Source: Areca catechu (lineage: Eukaryota > Streptophyta > Magnoliopsida > Arecales > Arecaceae). Taken from it: a DNA stretch of 64,000 nucleotides. The translations under genes were made by a program, and so were the position numbers. A model generated the notes under the pieces. The model searched no databases. It saw nothing but the letters and a program-made list of their open reading frames with translations, and was not told the DNA's origin. The stretch lies in NCBI GenBank assembly GCA_021397845.1, contig CM038040.1, positions 59,536,088 to 59,600,087 of the forward strand, in the 5' to 3' direction. Below are positions 11,160 to 22,148 of the stretch, in pieces. Numbering within the stretch: position 1 is the stretch's first letter; each line of letters starts with the position of its first letter.

Positions 11160-11545
11160 GATCAATGATTAGATGCAATTCTTGGCAGGTGAAACACCTA
11201 ATGCCTTGAGAGTATCCGAATCCAATCGCCCCAGTAAAGCCTTATCAATCATTTTCCACACTCTAGCCCCTCTATGATGGTTGTTGCACTAGGTAAATAA
11301 AGGCCCAACAAATCCAAGATTTACCAAATCATTCTCCTCAATTAATTTTTGAAACTCCCTAGCCTAACTCCATTCACAAAAACCCTTCCTCTCCTCTTCT
11401 TTTAAGAACTAATTAAAATCACTCACCACCAGGGGATGTCCTGTCCCAACAAATTGGATATCTCATGCCATAGTTTCCTTTATTCATTGTAGTCAGTACT
11501 AGCATATATACCAGATAAGAGCCAACAAGCACTATTTATTTGAGA
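11160..11545 (-). pseudogene. LINE endonuclease remnant
   Basis: The minus strand shows WLLSGIYAST near 11530-11500, then LWHEISNLLGQDIPW and a SDFN-like motif near 11430-11410. These resemble the strand and catalytic blocks of apurinic-type L1 endonuclease (usually VYASx, LW..L and GDFN). Frames are broken and the N-terminal catalytic residues were not located. Confidence 0.6.
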
Positions 11546-11560
11546 AATCACAATATAGAC

Positions 11561-12005
11561 TTGCTAAGTACATTTATGAAGATATTAATATCAGCAATAT
11601 CAGACCTTCAAATTATAATAATATACCACCAAATCTTGAGACTCAATAATATAGAAGTCTCAGGAGACCGCAAAGAGCTACCCGGCATAAACAAGACTAA
11701 GACAGGTCTCTACAAGAATATGAATATCCGAACTATAAAATTGCATCCATCTTCTAAATGTAAAATGAAGGGAGGGTTTAGCCACCTCCATATATTCTAA
11801 ATCAAGATTCTCATAAAAAAATACTTAATTAAAGTGGAGGTTGCACATGTCAATCAAGATTCTCATAAAAAAAATTAATTAAAGTGGAGGTTGCATATCA
11901 GTAGATTCCAATTGCACATTCCCTTGTAATTTTGAATTACCCCCAACTGCCTCTAATGCAAGTTTAAGTCATGAGACCACCTTCTTATGGCTGACAAGGA
12001 TCATG
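11561..12005. other. AT-rich stretch upstream of the LINE remnants
   Basis: No gene recognised. It may include more of the LINE 5' region. It contains a two-copy tandem duplication at about 11800-11905. Confidence 0.4.
11800..11905. repeat. Two-copy tandem duplication, about 53 bp
   Basis: The segment beginning TCAAGATTCTCATAAAAAAA and ending GTGGAGGTTGCAYAT occurs twice in a row with a few small differences. It looks like a local slippage or repair duplication. Confidence 0.75.
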
Positions 12006-12440
12006 ATTAGGGATGGCAATAGATCGGATTTGGATCGGGTCACTCAAAACTCATACCCATCCCGCTAAAAAATTATCCGTCCCATACCCGCCCCATACCC
12101 GTCTCGGATCGGGTCGGGTATACCCAGTCTCATAAAACTTAGTTTATTTAAAAGCTAAACGGGTCGGGTCGAGTCGGGTCGGGTCGGGTATATCCGTCCC
12201 ATATCCAATTTGTACTTAAATATTTTATAAACATATATTTTTTATATATAAACGTGTCGGGTTCAGGTTGGGTTCGTGTCGGGATGTACTACTATCCGTA
12301 CCCGACCCGAACCCGAGTCAGATTTTTTTTTATATAATCCATATCTATTTATAAATTAGGCGGGTCGAATTTTACCCATCCTATTAGAATCGGATCGGAT
12401 CGGATACCCATCGAATCGATAAAAATTATCATCCTGATGC
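12006..12440. mobile_element. Probable MITE with GGGTCGGGT-rich ends
   Basis: It begins TAGGGATGGCAATAGATCGG and ends with an imperfect reverse complement (GATAAAAATTATCATCCTGA). Both ends are rich in GGATCGGGT/ACCCGACCC words, and the middle is AT-rich. This matches a short non-autonomous DNA element type common in plant genomes that starts GGGATGGCAATGGGTCGGG, usually ascribed to hAT-related families. A convincing target-site duplication was not found. Confidence 0.5.
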
Positions 12441-13172
12441 TGAATGGTCCACTAGGTTCCACATATGGCATCAGCCCAATTCCCGACCCTCATTCCTAGC
12501 TCCATGGCAGTGCACAAACCAAAATGCCTTCAACCCAATCTCCCCTCGGTCTCCCCCCACTGGAATCACCATGCCGGATCCAGACCCCCTTCTGGTCATC
12601 TCAACCTCATTCGAGCCCGGTTCACCACCATGGCACCTAGTCTTTGACACATTGGCACCAAGGTCTAGAAAAAATAGGTGGTCAGCCCTCCGAGAAGTCA
12701 AGGCGGGATCACTGGCTCCGGCATCCACAGGTGGTGAAGACCCTCGGCACCTTCGGGAGATCGAGGCGGAGTCACCGTCTCCGGCCTCCATAGGTGGCGA
12801 CGATCCCCTACTCGCCACAAAGTTGAAAACCCCCATCCCGACTCCAATTTTTTTTCGCTGATCAAGTTCAGAGGACTCTCCCCTAAGCCAAAGTCCGATG
12901 GCAATTCGGTGACCCAGCCATTTGCGAAGCCGAGGGGGATGGCAATGGATTGGTGAGCACAAGGGCTCGAGATTCAACCAGCAGGTCATGCTGACCCGAG
13001 ACAATGCCAAAGCCTAGGCCCAGAGCTGCCATCCGACCGCTACTTGGGCTCCTGGCATCAGGCCCACTTCAAATGGGCTTGGCCCGAATTGAAATCCAGC
13101 ATGGGAAGGTCAGACTAGGCCGGCCCCTGCATCTGGCCCACCTCCAAACCTGATTTTGAGTCAGCTAGCATC
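12441..13172. other. GC-richer unassigned stretch left of the palindrome
   Basis: It contains a minus-strand frame of 179 codons (13010-12471) and a plus-strand one (12571-12861), with duplicated phrases (CCTCGGCACCTTCGGGAGAT versus GGCGACGATCC regions). No domain was recognised. It might be a fragment of host exon or of an unknown element, but I do not call a gene. Confidence 0.35.
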
Positions 13173-13180
13173 GTGAATAT
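13173..13180. repeat. Candidate target-site duplication, left copy, of the giant palindrome
   Basis: GTGAATAT here is repeated at 54088-54095, exactly outside the point where the two inverted arms stop matching. With the next base it would be a 9-bp duplication with one mismatch (GTGAATATG versus GTGAATATT), the size typical of Mutator-like elements. The first bases of the arms are poorly conserved, so the edge is uncertain by a few bases. Confidence 0.5.
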
Positions 13181-13458
13181 GATATGCGGTGCAGAAAATC
13201 CAAGCTGACCTGCATCACTTTTTCTTATTAGCCCATGTAGAACCAAATTGGCATGATAGAACGGGATAAGATATGCATTGAATATTGGGAGAGTAGTGTC
13301 TGTTATCACCGTGATAGAGAGTCGGTATCTTTTTGAAAGTTTTAGATGGACCGAAATATCCTTTCCTTCCTTCAAATATTTTTCCCTCATGGATACTACA
13401 GAGAGCCAAAAATTACAGGATGAGGAATTCATTTTTGCCTCGAGCTGGAAAAAGAAGA

Positions 13459-13594
13459 TGACAATGAATACGAAGAAGAAGAAGGTGCCGAGAGTTCAAT
13501 GTCGTGCCTCGCCACCTCATGCGATCCCTTCCTACGGTCAGGTAATCACTTGGTATCCTTTACCTTTCTCCCGTTCTCTTTCGCCTTGTCATCG
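13459..13594 (+). pseudogene. Left-arm copy of the small reading frame at the palindrome ends
   Basis: Codons starting near ATGACAATGAATACG give TKKKKVPRVQCRAS, HAIPSYGQVITWYPLP and SRSLSPCHR, matching the right-arm frame at 53816-53607 residue for residue except for scattered substitutions. The copia element split it after CATCG; beyond the insertion (42695 on) the sequence continues with one extra T relative to the right arm, which shifts the frame. Function unknown. Confidence 0.45.
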
Positions 13595-13936
13595 TGTTGA
13601 TCCTTAGAATGATTTTGATGATAACCAAACATTAGACCATGCATTTGATTACTGACTATTTCCAAGTATTTTCTAAGTTTTTGTAGGATGATTTAAATGA
13701 ACAACCACTCTTCTTGTAACCTTGAAGTATGACAAGCTTATTTTCAAAAAGTATTATGTAATGAAGAGCCCAAAGAAAAATGAACTATGTATTTATGAAA
13801 ATGGGCCATTTATATGTATTTTTCTAGTTTAAATTTCTTAAGAATTAGGTTTTGAAGGAGTTGGAAAGTTTTTGGAGTTGATTGGAAGTCTCTAGAAGAA
13901 ATCTGAAGAAGTTTGAAAGGCTGTTGGCAAAGATCA

Positions 13937-14330
13937 CTCGAGTTGACTCAAAGTAGAGAGCCGACTCAATGTTTGGCACGGCACTCAGTTTTCTGGCACG
14001 CAGACATTCGAGCCGACTCGAGAGTGAAGAGCCGACTCAAGCAGAGTTCAACTTCTGAAGTTCTGCAAATTCGAGCTGACTCGAGGGTAGTCGAGCCGAC
14101 TCATCCAGAGTGATATTTTCTCAAACAGACAACCGAGCTGACTCATGTTCAGATAAGCCGACTCTTCTAGAGTTTCAAATTATTGATTTTGAAGAACCAG
14201 CTAGGCGAGCCGACTCAATGAAGAAGAGCATCTCGACCAGAGTGATGTTTTAACTTGTCTGAGAATTCGAGTTGACTTGAAGCATCCAAGCTGACTCGAA
14301 GCATCTGAGCCGACTCAAACCTCGATTCCA
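13937..14330. promoter_or_regulatory. Array of about 12 GAGYYGACTY motifs in the copia U3
   Basis: The word TCGAGCCGACTCGA and close variants recur about every 15-40 bp: near 13937, 13958, 14009, 14030, 14073, 14093, 14133, 14155, 14206, 14268, 14289 and 14309. The word is nearly palindromic (GAG...CTC). The array is kept in the 3' LTR (41490-41860), and two more copies lie near 20205-20245. Its place upstream of the TATA box suggests a U3 enhancer or silencer; this is inference. Confidence 0.7.
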
Positions 14331-14448
14331 GGTTTGTAAGGGCTAGTTCCAGAACTTTCTTTTTGAATCCAAAAAGTGCTCCAACGGTCATTTTTCAAAT
14401 CCCAACAGTCTACAACGGTTATATTCACTTGAAATCAATTAAAGGGAC

Positions 14449-14456
14449 TATATATA
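14449..14456 (+). promoter_or_regulatory. TATA box of the copia LTR promoter
   Basis: TATATATAAGGG lies about 700 bp before the LTR end, downstream of the motif array and in the correct direction for element transcription. The 3' LTR has a weakened version (AATATATATGGG, 41985-41994). Confidence 0.65.
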
Positions 14457-15153
14457 AGGGATTTGAACCACTTTTGAAAGAAGAATGAGAAATTAATGAG
14501 CTTTTTATGAGTTTTTGAAAGAACACTCAAGAGAGCATTCAAGCAAGTACTCAAGACCTCACCAACTCTCATTAGATTCTTGAGTCATTTACTAAGGAAG
14601 ATTAAAAGCCTTGAAGAGCATTCAAAGAGTAATCAAGAGGGCTTCTAAAGAGCTATAACTGCAACCACCCGACAATGTTCGGTTTGTCATTGAGTTGTTC
14701 TATTTTTTAAACTCTTAATTTGAATTATTCCAAGTTCAGTAGGGGTTGTAACTTGGATTTGTAAAGGTTTTTGGTGAGTCATTGAAAACCAAGAGTGGGT
14801 TGTTAGTGAGCCCGGGAAAATTAACAGTGTATTAGATTTTTGGTGATCCCGATTTAAAATCAAGTTTGGGTTTTGGATAGTGAGCCCGTGAAAACAATCC
14901 GGCTATATTCCGAGGGTGAATATAGTGAAAATCTCAAGTGATATCTTGGATAGTGGATGTAGGAGCGAGGTTGCTCTAAACCATTCTAAATTTCTTTGTA
15001 TTTATGCTTGTGAGAATGTGCTTTCTATTTGCTTCCGTATCTCTTGCTTAACTCACATCACTTATTACATAAAGTTATTTTAAAAGAAGCACATACTTGT
15101 AAAAATTTTGAAATATCTAATTCACCCCCCTTGGGTAAGTCACCTGGGCAACA

Positions 15154-15170
15154 ACTGGTATCAGGGCAGT
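15154..15170 (+). promoter_or_regulatory. Primer-binding site of the copia element
   Basis: ACTGGTATCAGGGCAGT follows the 5' LTR. TGGTATCAGAGC is the standard complement of the 3' end of initiator methionine tRNA, and this copy differs at one base. Confidence 0.85.
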
Positions 15171-15212
15171 ATCTTTGAATTATACTTAGAGTAAAGATTA
15201 AGGACAATTCCC

Positions 15213-16475
15213 ATGAGTACCTCTTTGGCCAAAGGTCAATCCATAAATAGACCTCCACTATTTACAGGCACTAATTACAGCAACTGGAAAGCCCGAATGA
15301 AAATTTATATTCAAGCAATAGATTTTCAGTTGTAAAAAATGATTCTAAAAGAACCTCACATATACATAAAGAAGGTTGATGGCGTGGACTTCCCAAAATC
15401 TAAAGAGGAATGGGATGAACATGACATGAAAATGAATGAGTTGAACGCCAAAGCCATGAATCTTTTATATTGTGCTTTGGATGCCATCGAGTTTAATCAA
15501 ATTTCTACTTGCAATTCAACAAAAAAAATTTGGGATAAACTTGAAGTAACCCATGAATGAACCTCTCAAGTCAAAACATCTAAGATTAATCTTCTTATAC
15601 ATAATTATAAATTATTTAAGATAGAATTGAATGAGACTATATCTGTCATGTTCTCATATTTTACAGATATTATTAACAGTTTAAAGAGTCTTGGTAGGAT
15701 ATATTCTAATACAGACCTCGTACAAAAGATTTTGAGATCTCTTCCATATAAATGGGACCTGAAAGTGACTGTAATTCAAGAGGCCAAAGATCTCAACACA
15801 TTACCACTGGATGAGCTATTAGGTTCCCTGATTACTCATGAGCTGACCATGTAACAAAGAAATGAAGATGATATAAAGAAGAAATCAATTGCCTTCAAAG
15901 CTACAGTGAAATTGAAGAAATAAGAGGAAGAAATAGATAAAGAACGCCCCTCCTCCAAAGATGAACTAGAAGATGATGATATCGCACTTGTAGTGAGGAG
16001 ATTCAAGAAGTTTATGGGCAAGAAAAAGGGAAGATATTGGAGAAAATATCTTAGAAAAGGAGAATACAGCAAGGAAAGAGAAAAATAAAAGGACAAAGAT
16101 AAAAAGCAATAGACTATTTGCTATGAATACAAGAAACCATGGCACTTCTATTCTGATTATCCAAATTTGAAGAAAACCTACAAGAAGAAGAAGAAGAAAG
16201 CAATGGTTGCAACTTGGAGTGACAACGAGGAGTCAACTTCAAATGAAGAAGAAGAGACCAAAAAAACAGCGAAGATATGTCTAATGGGTCTTGAAAATGA
16301 GATAATGTCTCCCGAACCTCAAGATGAATTTACATTTAATGAATTAAATACTGCATTTCATGAACTATTATCTGAATACAAAAAGGCCGGTTTGAAAATT
16401 AAAGCTTTAAAAAATAGCAATGATATTTTATTGAAAGAAAAAGATGAAATTTTAGAAAATAATAAGATTTGGTAA
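15213..16475 (+). pseudogene. Copia gag
   Basis: The start at 15213 gives MSTSLAKGQSINRPPLFTG followed by NYSNWKARMKIYIQAID, the usual N-terminal copia gag block (DUF4219-like). The capsid domain follows (IWDKLEVTHE, ISVMFSYFTDIINSLKSLG, VQKILRSLPYKWDLKVTVIQ), then a basic tail and a zinc-knuckle remnant (CYEYKKPWHFYSDYP, which has lost the second Cys). The acidic stretch ATWSDNEESTSNEEEE is typical of SIRE gag. In-frame stops interrupt it near 15334, 15558 and 15852. Confidence 0.85.
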
Positions 16476-17030
16476 AAGGAATTAAATAGCTTTTCTGAAA
16501 AATATAAGGCTTTACAAGTTGAAAAGAATAACTATCTTGAAAAGAATAAAGGTTTACTTGAAGAAAACATTGGTTTACAAAAAGAAGTTGAAAAACTCAA
16601 GCCATTGGTTAAAAAAGTTAACATTAAGTTCAAACAAGCTTGAGCTGATTTTAAAAGATTAAAGGGATTCAAGCAACAAAGCTGAAATTAGTTACAATCC
16701 TTTGCATACAAATAAAGTTTCAGCTACAAAATTTATATCTTTAAAATCATATGTATCAAAGTTTTTAGCACCTAAATTTCATGCATCAAAGTTTTCTATA
16801 TCGAGATCTTTTGCATCTAGAGCTTCAACATATGCATCAAGAGTTGTTCGTTATTCATGCAATGGGATTGGTCACAAAGCATTTGAATACAATTTCAAAA
16901 GAAATGTTAAAAGTAAAATTAGAAAGATTTTGGTTCCCAAAGGAATCAATCCTACTAACCTGCAAGGCCCCAAGAAAGCTTGGGTCCTAAAAGAACTACT
17001 TGATTGTTTTGTAGCCTAGAATATAAAGAA
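16476..17030 (+). other. Gag-to-protease linker of the copia element
   Basis: A Lys/Glu-rich and then Ser/Lys-rich stretch. It includes a tract with repeated KFxxxKF/SKF phrases (16700-16830) and a broken second zinc knuckle (YSCNGIGHKAFEYN, about 16850-16890). It is part of the element's coding region with several stops and has no separate gene. Confidence 0.6.
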
Positions 17031-17420
17031 ATAATGGTATCTGGACAGTGACTGTTCAAGACATATGACGGGTGACAAGGATCAATTCATCACCCTGGAA
17101 ATGAAAGATGGAGGAATGGTCATATTTGGTGACAATAGTAAGGGAAAAATAATTGGCATCGATAAAATGTATTACTAGTTGACAAATTGAAGCACAATTT
17201 ATGAAGTATAAGTCAATTATGTGATAGAGGCTTCAAGGTTGTCTTTGAATCTTCGATGTGTATTATAACTAACTCACTTGATTCTAGCACTAAGCTTATT
17301 GGTCATAGACTTAGAAATATATATATGATAGATTTGAATGATCTAGCCATGTCTAGTAGTACAAGTCTAGTATCAATAAATGCTAAAATCAAGGAGTCTA
17401 GCTTACTTTGGCATTGAAGA
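17031..17420 (+). pseudogene. Copia protease and pre-integrase region
   Basis: WYLDSDCSRHMTGDKDQF starts at about 17036. In copia proteases this block reads D-S-G; here the Gly is Asp, so the active-site loop is altered. The next residues, MVIFGDNSKGKIIGI, are standard. The GAG-pre-integrase region follows, with stops near 17176 and a stop within the LWH-RLGH block at about 17415. Confidence 0.82.
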
Positions 17421-18330
17421 TTAGGTCATGCTAGCATGCATATAATTGTTAAATTGATTTCCAAAGATCTAGTTAGAGGTTTACCAAAATTCAAAATTAA
17501 TTTTGAACATGTTTGTGTTGCATGCCAACTGGATAAACAAACTAGAGAAAATTTTAAATCTAAAAATATGATTTCCACTTCTAGACCTTTGGAGCTACTA
17601 CACATAGACCTATTTGGATCAACTAAGACCACAAGCCTAGGTGGTATGAAATATGGATTTATGATAATAGATAATTTTTTGAGATTTACTTACATTTTAT
17701 TCATTGCACATAAAGATAAAGCTTTTAAAGTTTTCCAAAAATTTTACAAGAAAGTTTCAAACCAGAAAAATCTTTCAATTATTTTTATTAGAAGTGATTA
17801 CGGCACAGAATTTAAAAATCAGTACTTTGATGATTATTGCACCGAACACGGCATTGATCACAATTTCTCCACTCTTAGAATACCACAATAAAATGATGTT
17901 GTAGAGAGGAAGAATATAACTTTGGAAGAGATGGCCCAAACAATGTTATGTGAAGGCAACCTTCCAAGGTACTTTTGGACAGAAGCTGTAAATACTGCTT
18001 GCTATATTTCGAACCATGTTTTGATAAGATTAATTTTAAAGAAAACCCCCTATGAACTTTGGAATGACAAAAAACCAAGCATTCATTATTTCATGTATTT
18101 GGTTGTAAATACTTCGTGTTAAATAATGGAAAGGATAACCTAGAAAATTCGATTCTAAATCTGATGAAGCAATTTTTCTTGGTTATTCAATTAATAGCAA
18201 GGCTTATAAAGTATTTAACAAAAGAACATTAACAGTAGAAGAATCTGTTCATGTTATTTTTGATGAATCTAACCCCTCACCTTTTAGAAAAGAAGAGTGC
18301 ATTGATCATGATACATGTGCAATTGACAAA
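17405..18330 (+). pseudogene. Copia integrase
   Basis: The zinc module is LWH...RLGHAS...CVACQLDKQ (17408-17530). The catalytic core has LLHIDLFGST (first Asp), IRSDYGTEFKN (second Asp) and NDVVERKNITL (Glu), with EMAQTMLCEG and FWTEAVNTACYISNHVL after it. A stop falls between the second Asp and the Glu (17889-17891), and another shift occurs near 18115. Confidence 0.88.
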
Positions 18331-18333
18331 GCT

Positions 18334-19177
18334 ATGGAAGACATGAGTCTAAAGGACAAACCAACTCAAGAAGGAGAAGAAATTGTAAGTCAAGATCATG
18401 GTGATCTATCAAAAGAATGGAGGTATGTAACTTCACACCCTAAATATTTGATTATAGGTGATCCCTCACAAGGTGTTAGGACTAGGTCATTACTTAGAGA
18501 TTTACATGATTACGTATCTTTCGTTTCACTAGTAGAACCACATAGTATAGAAGAAGCTGAAAATGATCCTAATTGGATGATGGCCATGCATGAAGAACTT
18601 AACCAATTTGAAAGAATATAATGTATGGACCTTAGTGAATAGACCATCAGACCATCCTGTTATCGGAACTAAATGAGTTTATATAAATAAGCTAGATGAA
18701 AAGGAAAATGTAATTAGAAATAAGACAAGATTAGTAGCTAAAGGTTATAATCAAGAAGAAGGGATATATTTTGATGAAACCTATGCAACCGTAGTAAGAC
18801 TAGAAGCCATTAGATTATTACTTGCATTTGCTTGCTACATGAATTTCAAATTATTTCAAATGGATGTAAAAAATATATTTCTAAATGATTTTATTTTAGA
18901 AAATATTTTCATAGAACAACCACCAGATTTTGAAAATTATGCTCTTCTAAATCATGTTTTCAAACTTAACAAAGCATTGTATGGATTAAAACAAGTACCT
19001 AGAGCATGGTATGATAGATTAAGCAAATTCTTGCTTGAAAATAACTTTGTTAAAGGCAATGTAGATACAACATTATTTATTAAGAAGAAAGAAAATGATA
19101 TATTAGTTGTACAAATTTATGTAGATGACATTATTTTTGGTGCAACTAATGAGAATTTGTGTAAATAATTTGCTGAG
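18334..19177 (+). pseudogene. Copia reverse transcriptase
   Basis: The RT region starts after a linker (EEAENDPNWMMAMHEELNQF at about 18550-18610). Blocks follow in order: LVAKGYNQEEGIYFDETYA, LFQMDVKNIFLNDFI (first Asp; normally KSAFLNG), NKALYGLKQVPRAWYDRL and IYVDDIIFGATNE (YVDD near 19120). Stops lie near 18619 and at 19166-19168. Confidence 0.9.
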
Positions 19178-19180
19178 CTC

Positions 19181-20021
19181 ATGCGGGGCGAATTTGAAAT
19201 GAGCTTGATGGGTGAACTGACATACTTTCTTGGACTTCAAATTAAGCAAACAAAGGAAGGGATTTTTATCAACCAAGCAAAGTACATCAAGAAGATTATT
19301 AAGAAGTTTGGTATGAAGTCATCTAAAGAAATGAGCACACCCATGAGCCCCTCCTGCAGACTAGACAAAGATGAAGATGGCCACAACATTGATCAAAAGC
19401 TTTATCGAGGTATGATCGGATCACTGTTGTATTTAACTGCTACTAGGCCTGATATCTTGTTCAGTATATGTATATATGCTAGATTTCAATCAAATCCTAA
19501 AGAATCACATATACTTGCTGTTAAAAGAATCATAAGATATCTAAAAGGAACAAGTAATCTTGGTCTATTGTATTCTAAGCAATTTTCATTGAATTTAATT
19601 GATTTTTTTTTATGCTGATTATGGTGGATGTAAAATTGATAAAAAAAGTACTAGTGATACTTGTCAATTTCTAGAATTGAACTTAATCTTATGGCACTGT
19701 AAGAAACAAAACTCTATAGCACTGTTTACTGCTAGGCAGAGTATGTAGCTGCAGGGAGTTATTGTGCAAAGTGCTTTGGATTAAGCAATACTAGAAGACT
19801 TTGGTGTTATTCAAACAAAAATTTCTATCAAATATGATAATACAAGTGTTATTAATCTAACAAAGAATCCAATTCAGCATTCAAGAACAAAACATATAGA
19901 AATTAGACATCACTTTATTAAGGATCATGTACAAAATGAAAATATTGAACTTGAATTTATTCCAACTGAAAATCAACTTGCTGACATTTTTACTAAGCTA
20001 CTTAATCAAGAAAGATTTTAA
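19181..20021 (+). pseudogene. Copia RT C-terminus and RNase H
   Basis: GEFEMSLMGELTYFLGLQIKQ, MSTPMSP and GMIGSLLYLTATRPDILFSI are the end of copia RT. RNase H follows from about 19610 (broken: a YADYGGCKID-like strand, then a LWCAKCFGLSN-like region, then RTKHIEIRHHFIKDHV). The polyprotein ends ..NQERF with TAA at 20019-20021. Confidence 0.88.
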
Positions 20022-20424
20022 ATGATTAGAGGAGAATTAGGTTTATGTGACCTAATTTAGATTTTTGACCTAATCTTTTCTAATTTAAGAAAATTATCTA
20101 GAAGACCTCCTTAACCTGATTGAAGTAGATACCCACCTTATATAGAGTGTTCTTAGAGCTAGACATCTTTTTATTGGAGTTTTAGACCCTTTTTGTTGAT
20201 TTTTGCTCGAGCCGATTCGAATAGACAGGGCTCTAGCGAGCTGACTCAGATGTCGGGATAGGTGTTTTTATATATAAGATGTAGGATCAACTTAGGGCTT
20301 ATGTTTCCTTTTAAACCTTAGTTGAACTACAGGAAAAACCCTTCCAAAATCTAGGGACCACTTCTCCACTCCACATTCCTTAAGATTCTCTCAATCCCTT
20401 TTCCACACCGTCGATTTGCTCCAA
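20022..20424 (+). other. Copia spacer between pol and the third ORF
   Basis: No ORF. It contains two further GAGCYGAYTC motifs (20205-20245) like those in the LTR. A TTTTTATATATAAGATG box near 20263-20280 could act as an internal TATA for a subgenomic RNA, ahead of the ORF start at 20425. Confidence 0.5.
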
Positions 20425-22148
20425 ATGGCACCGAAGAGAGCGGTTGCTAAGAGGCCCAGACGAATGGAAACAAGTACACAAAGGGAGAGAAGGACCAAAA
20501 GAAGAGAAAAGGAGTCGACTCAAGCTCAACAGCAAGAAGAGGAAAGGAATTTGTCTCCACAGCCACCAAGATAGGTAATTTCCATGGGTAATCGGCCCGT
20601 TACCACTGGAAGGAAGATTAATTTCAATTTTCTTGAGAATTTAGGGCTAAGAATTGGAGAATGGATTGAAGGACAAGGCTGAAATTATTTCTGTTCCTTA
20701 GATGTACCAACCTACCATAGCCTGGTCAGAAACTTCTTTAAGAATCTATCATTTGGTGAGAACTCTATTGAATCAAATGTCAAGGGAATAAGAATTGTAA
20801 TGGATGAAGAAGTTATTGGCAGAGTTTTGAGAATGCCTACTGAAGGGACAAGTCATTTGGTTTTGAAAGATAGGCAAAAAACCCTAAGGATTATCTTGGA
20901 GAGGAGAAATGATGATGAAATAGGCAATATGCAGGCTAATATGTTGTTTTTAGAGATGAGATTGTTACACAATATGATTAGCAGGATCTTTTTATCAAGA
21001 ACAGGCCACTTCAACTAGGTCAGTGAGCGGGATATGCTATTTATGAGGTATATGATTGAGGGGGAGGTCCTCAATCTGCCATACATTATGCTTGCTCAGA
21101 TGCCGGACGCAGCTCGAAAGGCTAAGGCCTGCTTACCTTACAGTATGGCATTCACCCTTCTATTCAGGGAGTCTGGAGTTGATTTGGAGGGTGAGGACAG
21201 TAGACTACTGCACCACACTGACACTTATTGAGTAAAGTCCCTACAAAGGATGATTTACCATCAGGTTGAGGGAGTCTGGAAGAAGAGAGTATCAGGTTAG
21301 AGAGTGGTTCACCAGTCATTTAATGAGGATGAGGAGGCAGAGCACCACGTTACAGATACTGAGACTGCTACTGACAGAGATGATGGAGATGGCGACAAGA
21401 TGCATTCCACCGATGAGGAGATTCAGGGATTGGCTGGAGCTACTAGACAGATTGGCAGCCCCAGGACACCACCTGCACTATCAGCTGGACCCGTACATCC
21501 AGGACCTTCTACTCCGGTGCCCCTGACTGTAGCTCAAATTTTCATTGCAGAGCAGCTCTCTCAGTTTTTCGAGACTCTGACAAGTTCCTTTCGATCAATA
21601 TTTGGCGATCTTCGCCAAACAGTCGAGACAGGACTTCAGGAGTTTAGGACAGAGCTATGAGAGCTGACATTCAGAGTCGAGACAATCGAGAGGTGATAGA
21701 TTGGGCAGGATGAGCTTCACTCAGATTTTACAGACCTCCGCTCAGATATTGACAGACTTAGAGGAGTAGGAGAGACTTTTATTGCTCAGCAGACTGCGAC
21801 CCTTCAGCACATTCATAAGGGAGTTCAAAGGCTTCAGTCTGGGATGAGCATCGTACTTTTTCACCTTTATGGAGCTTCATCTTCTGCACCTCAAAGCACT
21901 CCTACACCTACACCATCACCACTTGCTTCACAGCCTCCACCACCTACAACTGAGCCTAGCTACCTTTTGACATTAAAGTTGAGCCTATTCCTATTAAGAC
22001 AACCCAAATCTAGGCCAAAACAAAAATCCAAAGTACCAAAGGCCCCCACAAAGACTAGATTAGAGATCTTAGGTTCAAGCCATTGAAAACTAAGACCTCT
22101 TCTACTGTGTTAGAGATAGGTTCTTCCTTTAGTGAGGAAGAAGAGTAG
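20425..22148 (+). pseudogene. Third ORF of the copia element, in env position
   Basis: It opens MAPKRAVAKRPRRMETSTQ, a basic N-terminus, then a globular region with SLVRNFFKNLSFGENSI, VKGIRIVMDEEVIGRVLRMP and NMLFLEMRLLHNMISRIFLS. It continues into a Pro/Thr-rich tail and ends SSFSEEEE with a stop at 22146-22148. The globular part resembles the family called putative plant transposon protein (Transposase_32). SIRE elements carry an extra ORF here, often described as envelope-like; I see no signal peptide or membrane span, so an envelope role is not supported. Stops occur near 20572, 20680 and 21016, and frames change after 21230. Confidence 0.7.

Larger units (their letters stand above)
7733..11560 (-). 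mobile_element. Decayed L1-type LINE
   Basis: Reading right to left on the minus strand: endonuclease remnants (about 11545-11160), reverse transcriptase (about 10900-9470), a zinc-finger reverse-transcriptase-associated region (8900-8430) and an RNase H-like domain (8420-7970), followed by some 230 bp of 3' UTR. It ends in a 12-nt A tail, seen as T at 7733-7744. This is the domain order of plant L1 ORF2. Many stops and shifts break it into short frames. I could not define the 5' end or the target duplication; ORF1 was not recognised. Confidence 0.85.
13595..15153 (+). repeat. 5' LTR of the copia element
   Basis: It starts TGTTGATCCTTAGAATG and ends CACCTGGGCAACA, matching the 3' LTR over its length (1559 bp versus 1542 bp). 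It holds a repeated GAGCYGACTC-type motif array (13937-14330) upstream of a TATA box at 14449. The primer site follows at once. Confidence 0.95.

Noticed and set aside
12441..13172. Host gene or captured exon fragment
   Set aside because: No domain, no convincing splice pattern, frames on both strands of similar length; left unassigned.
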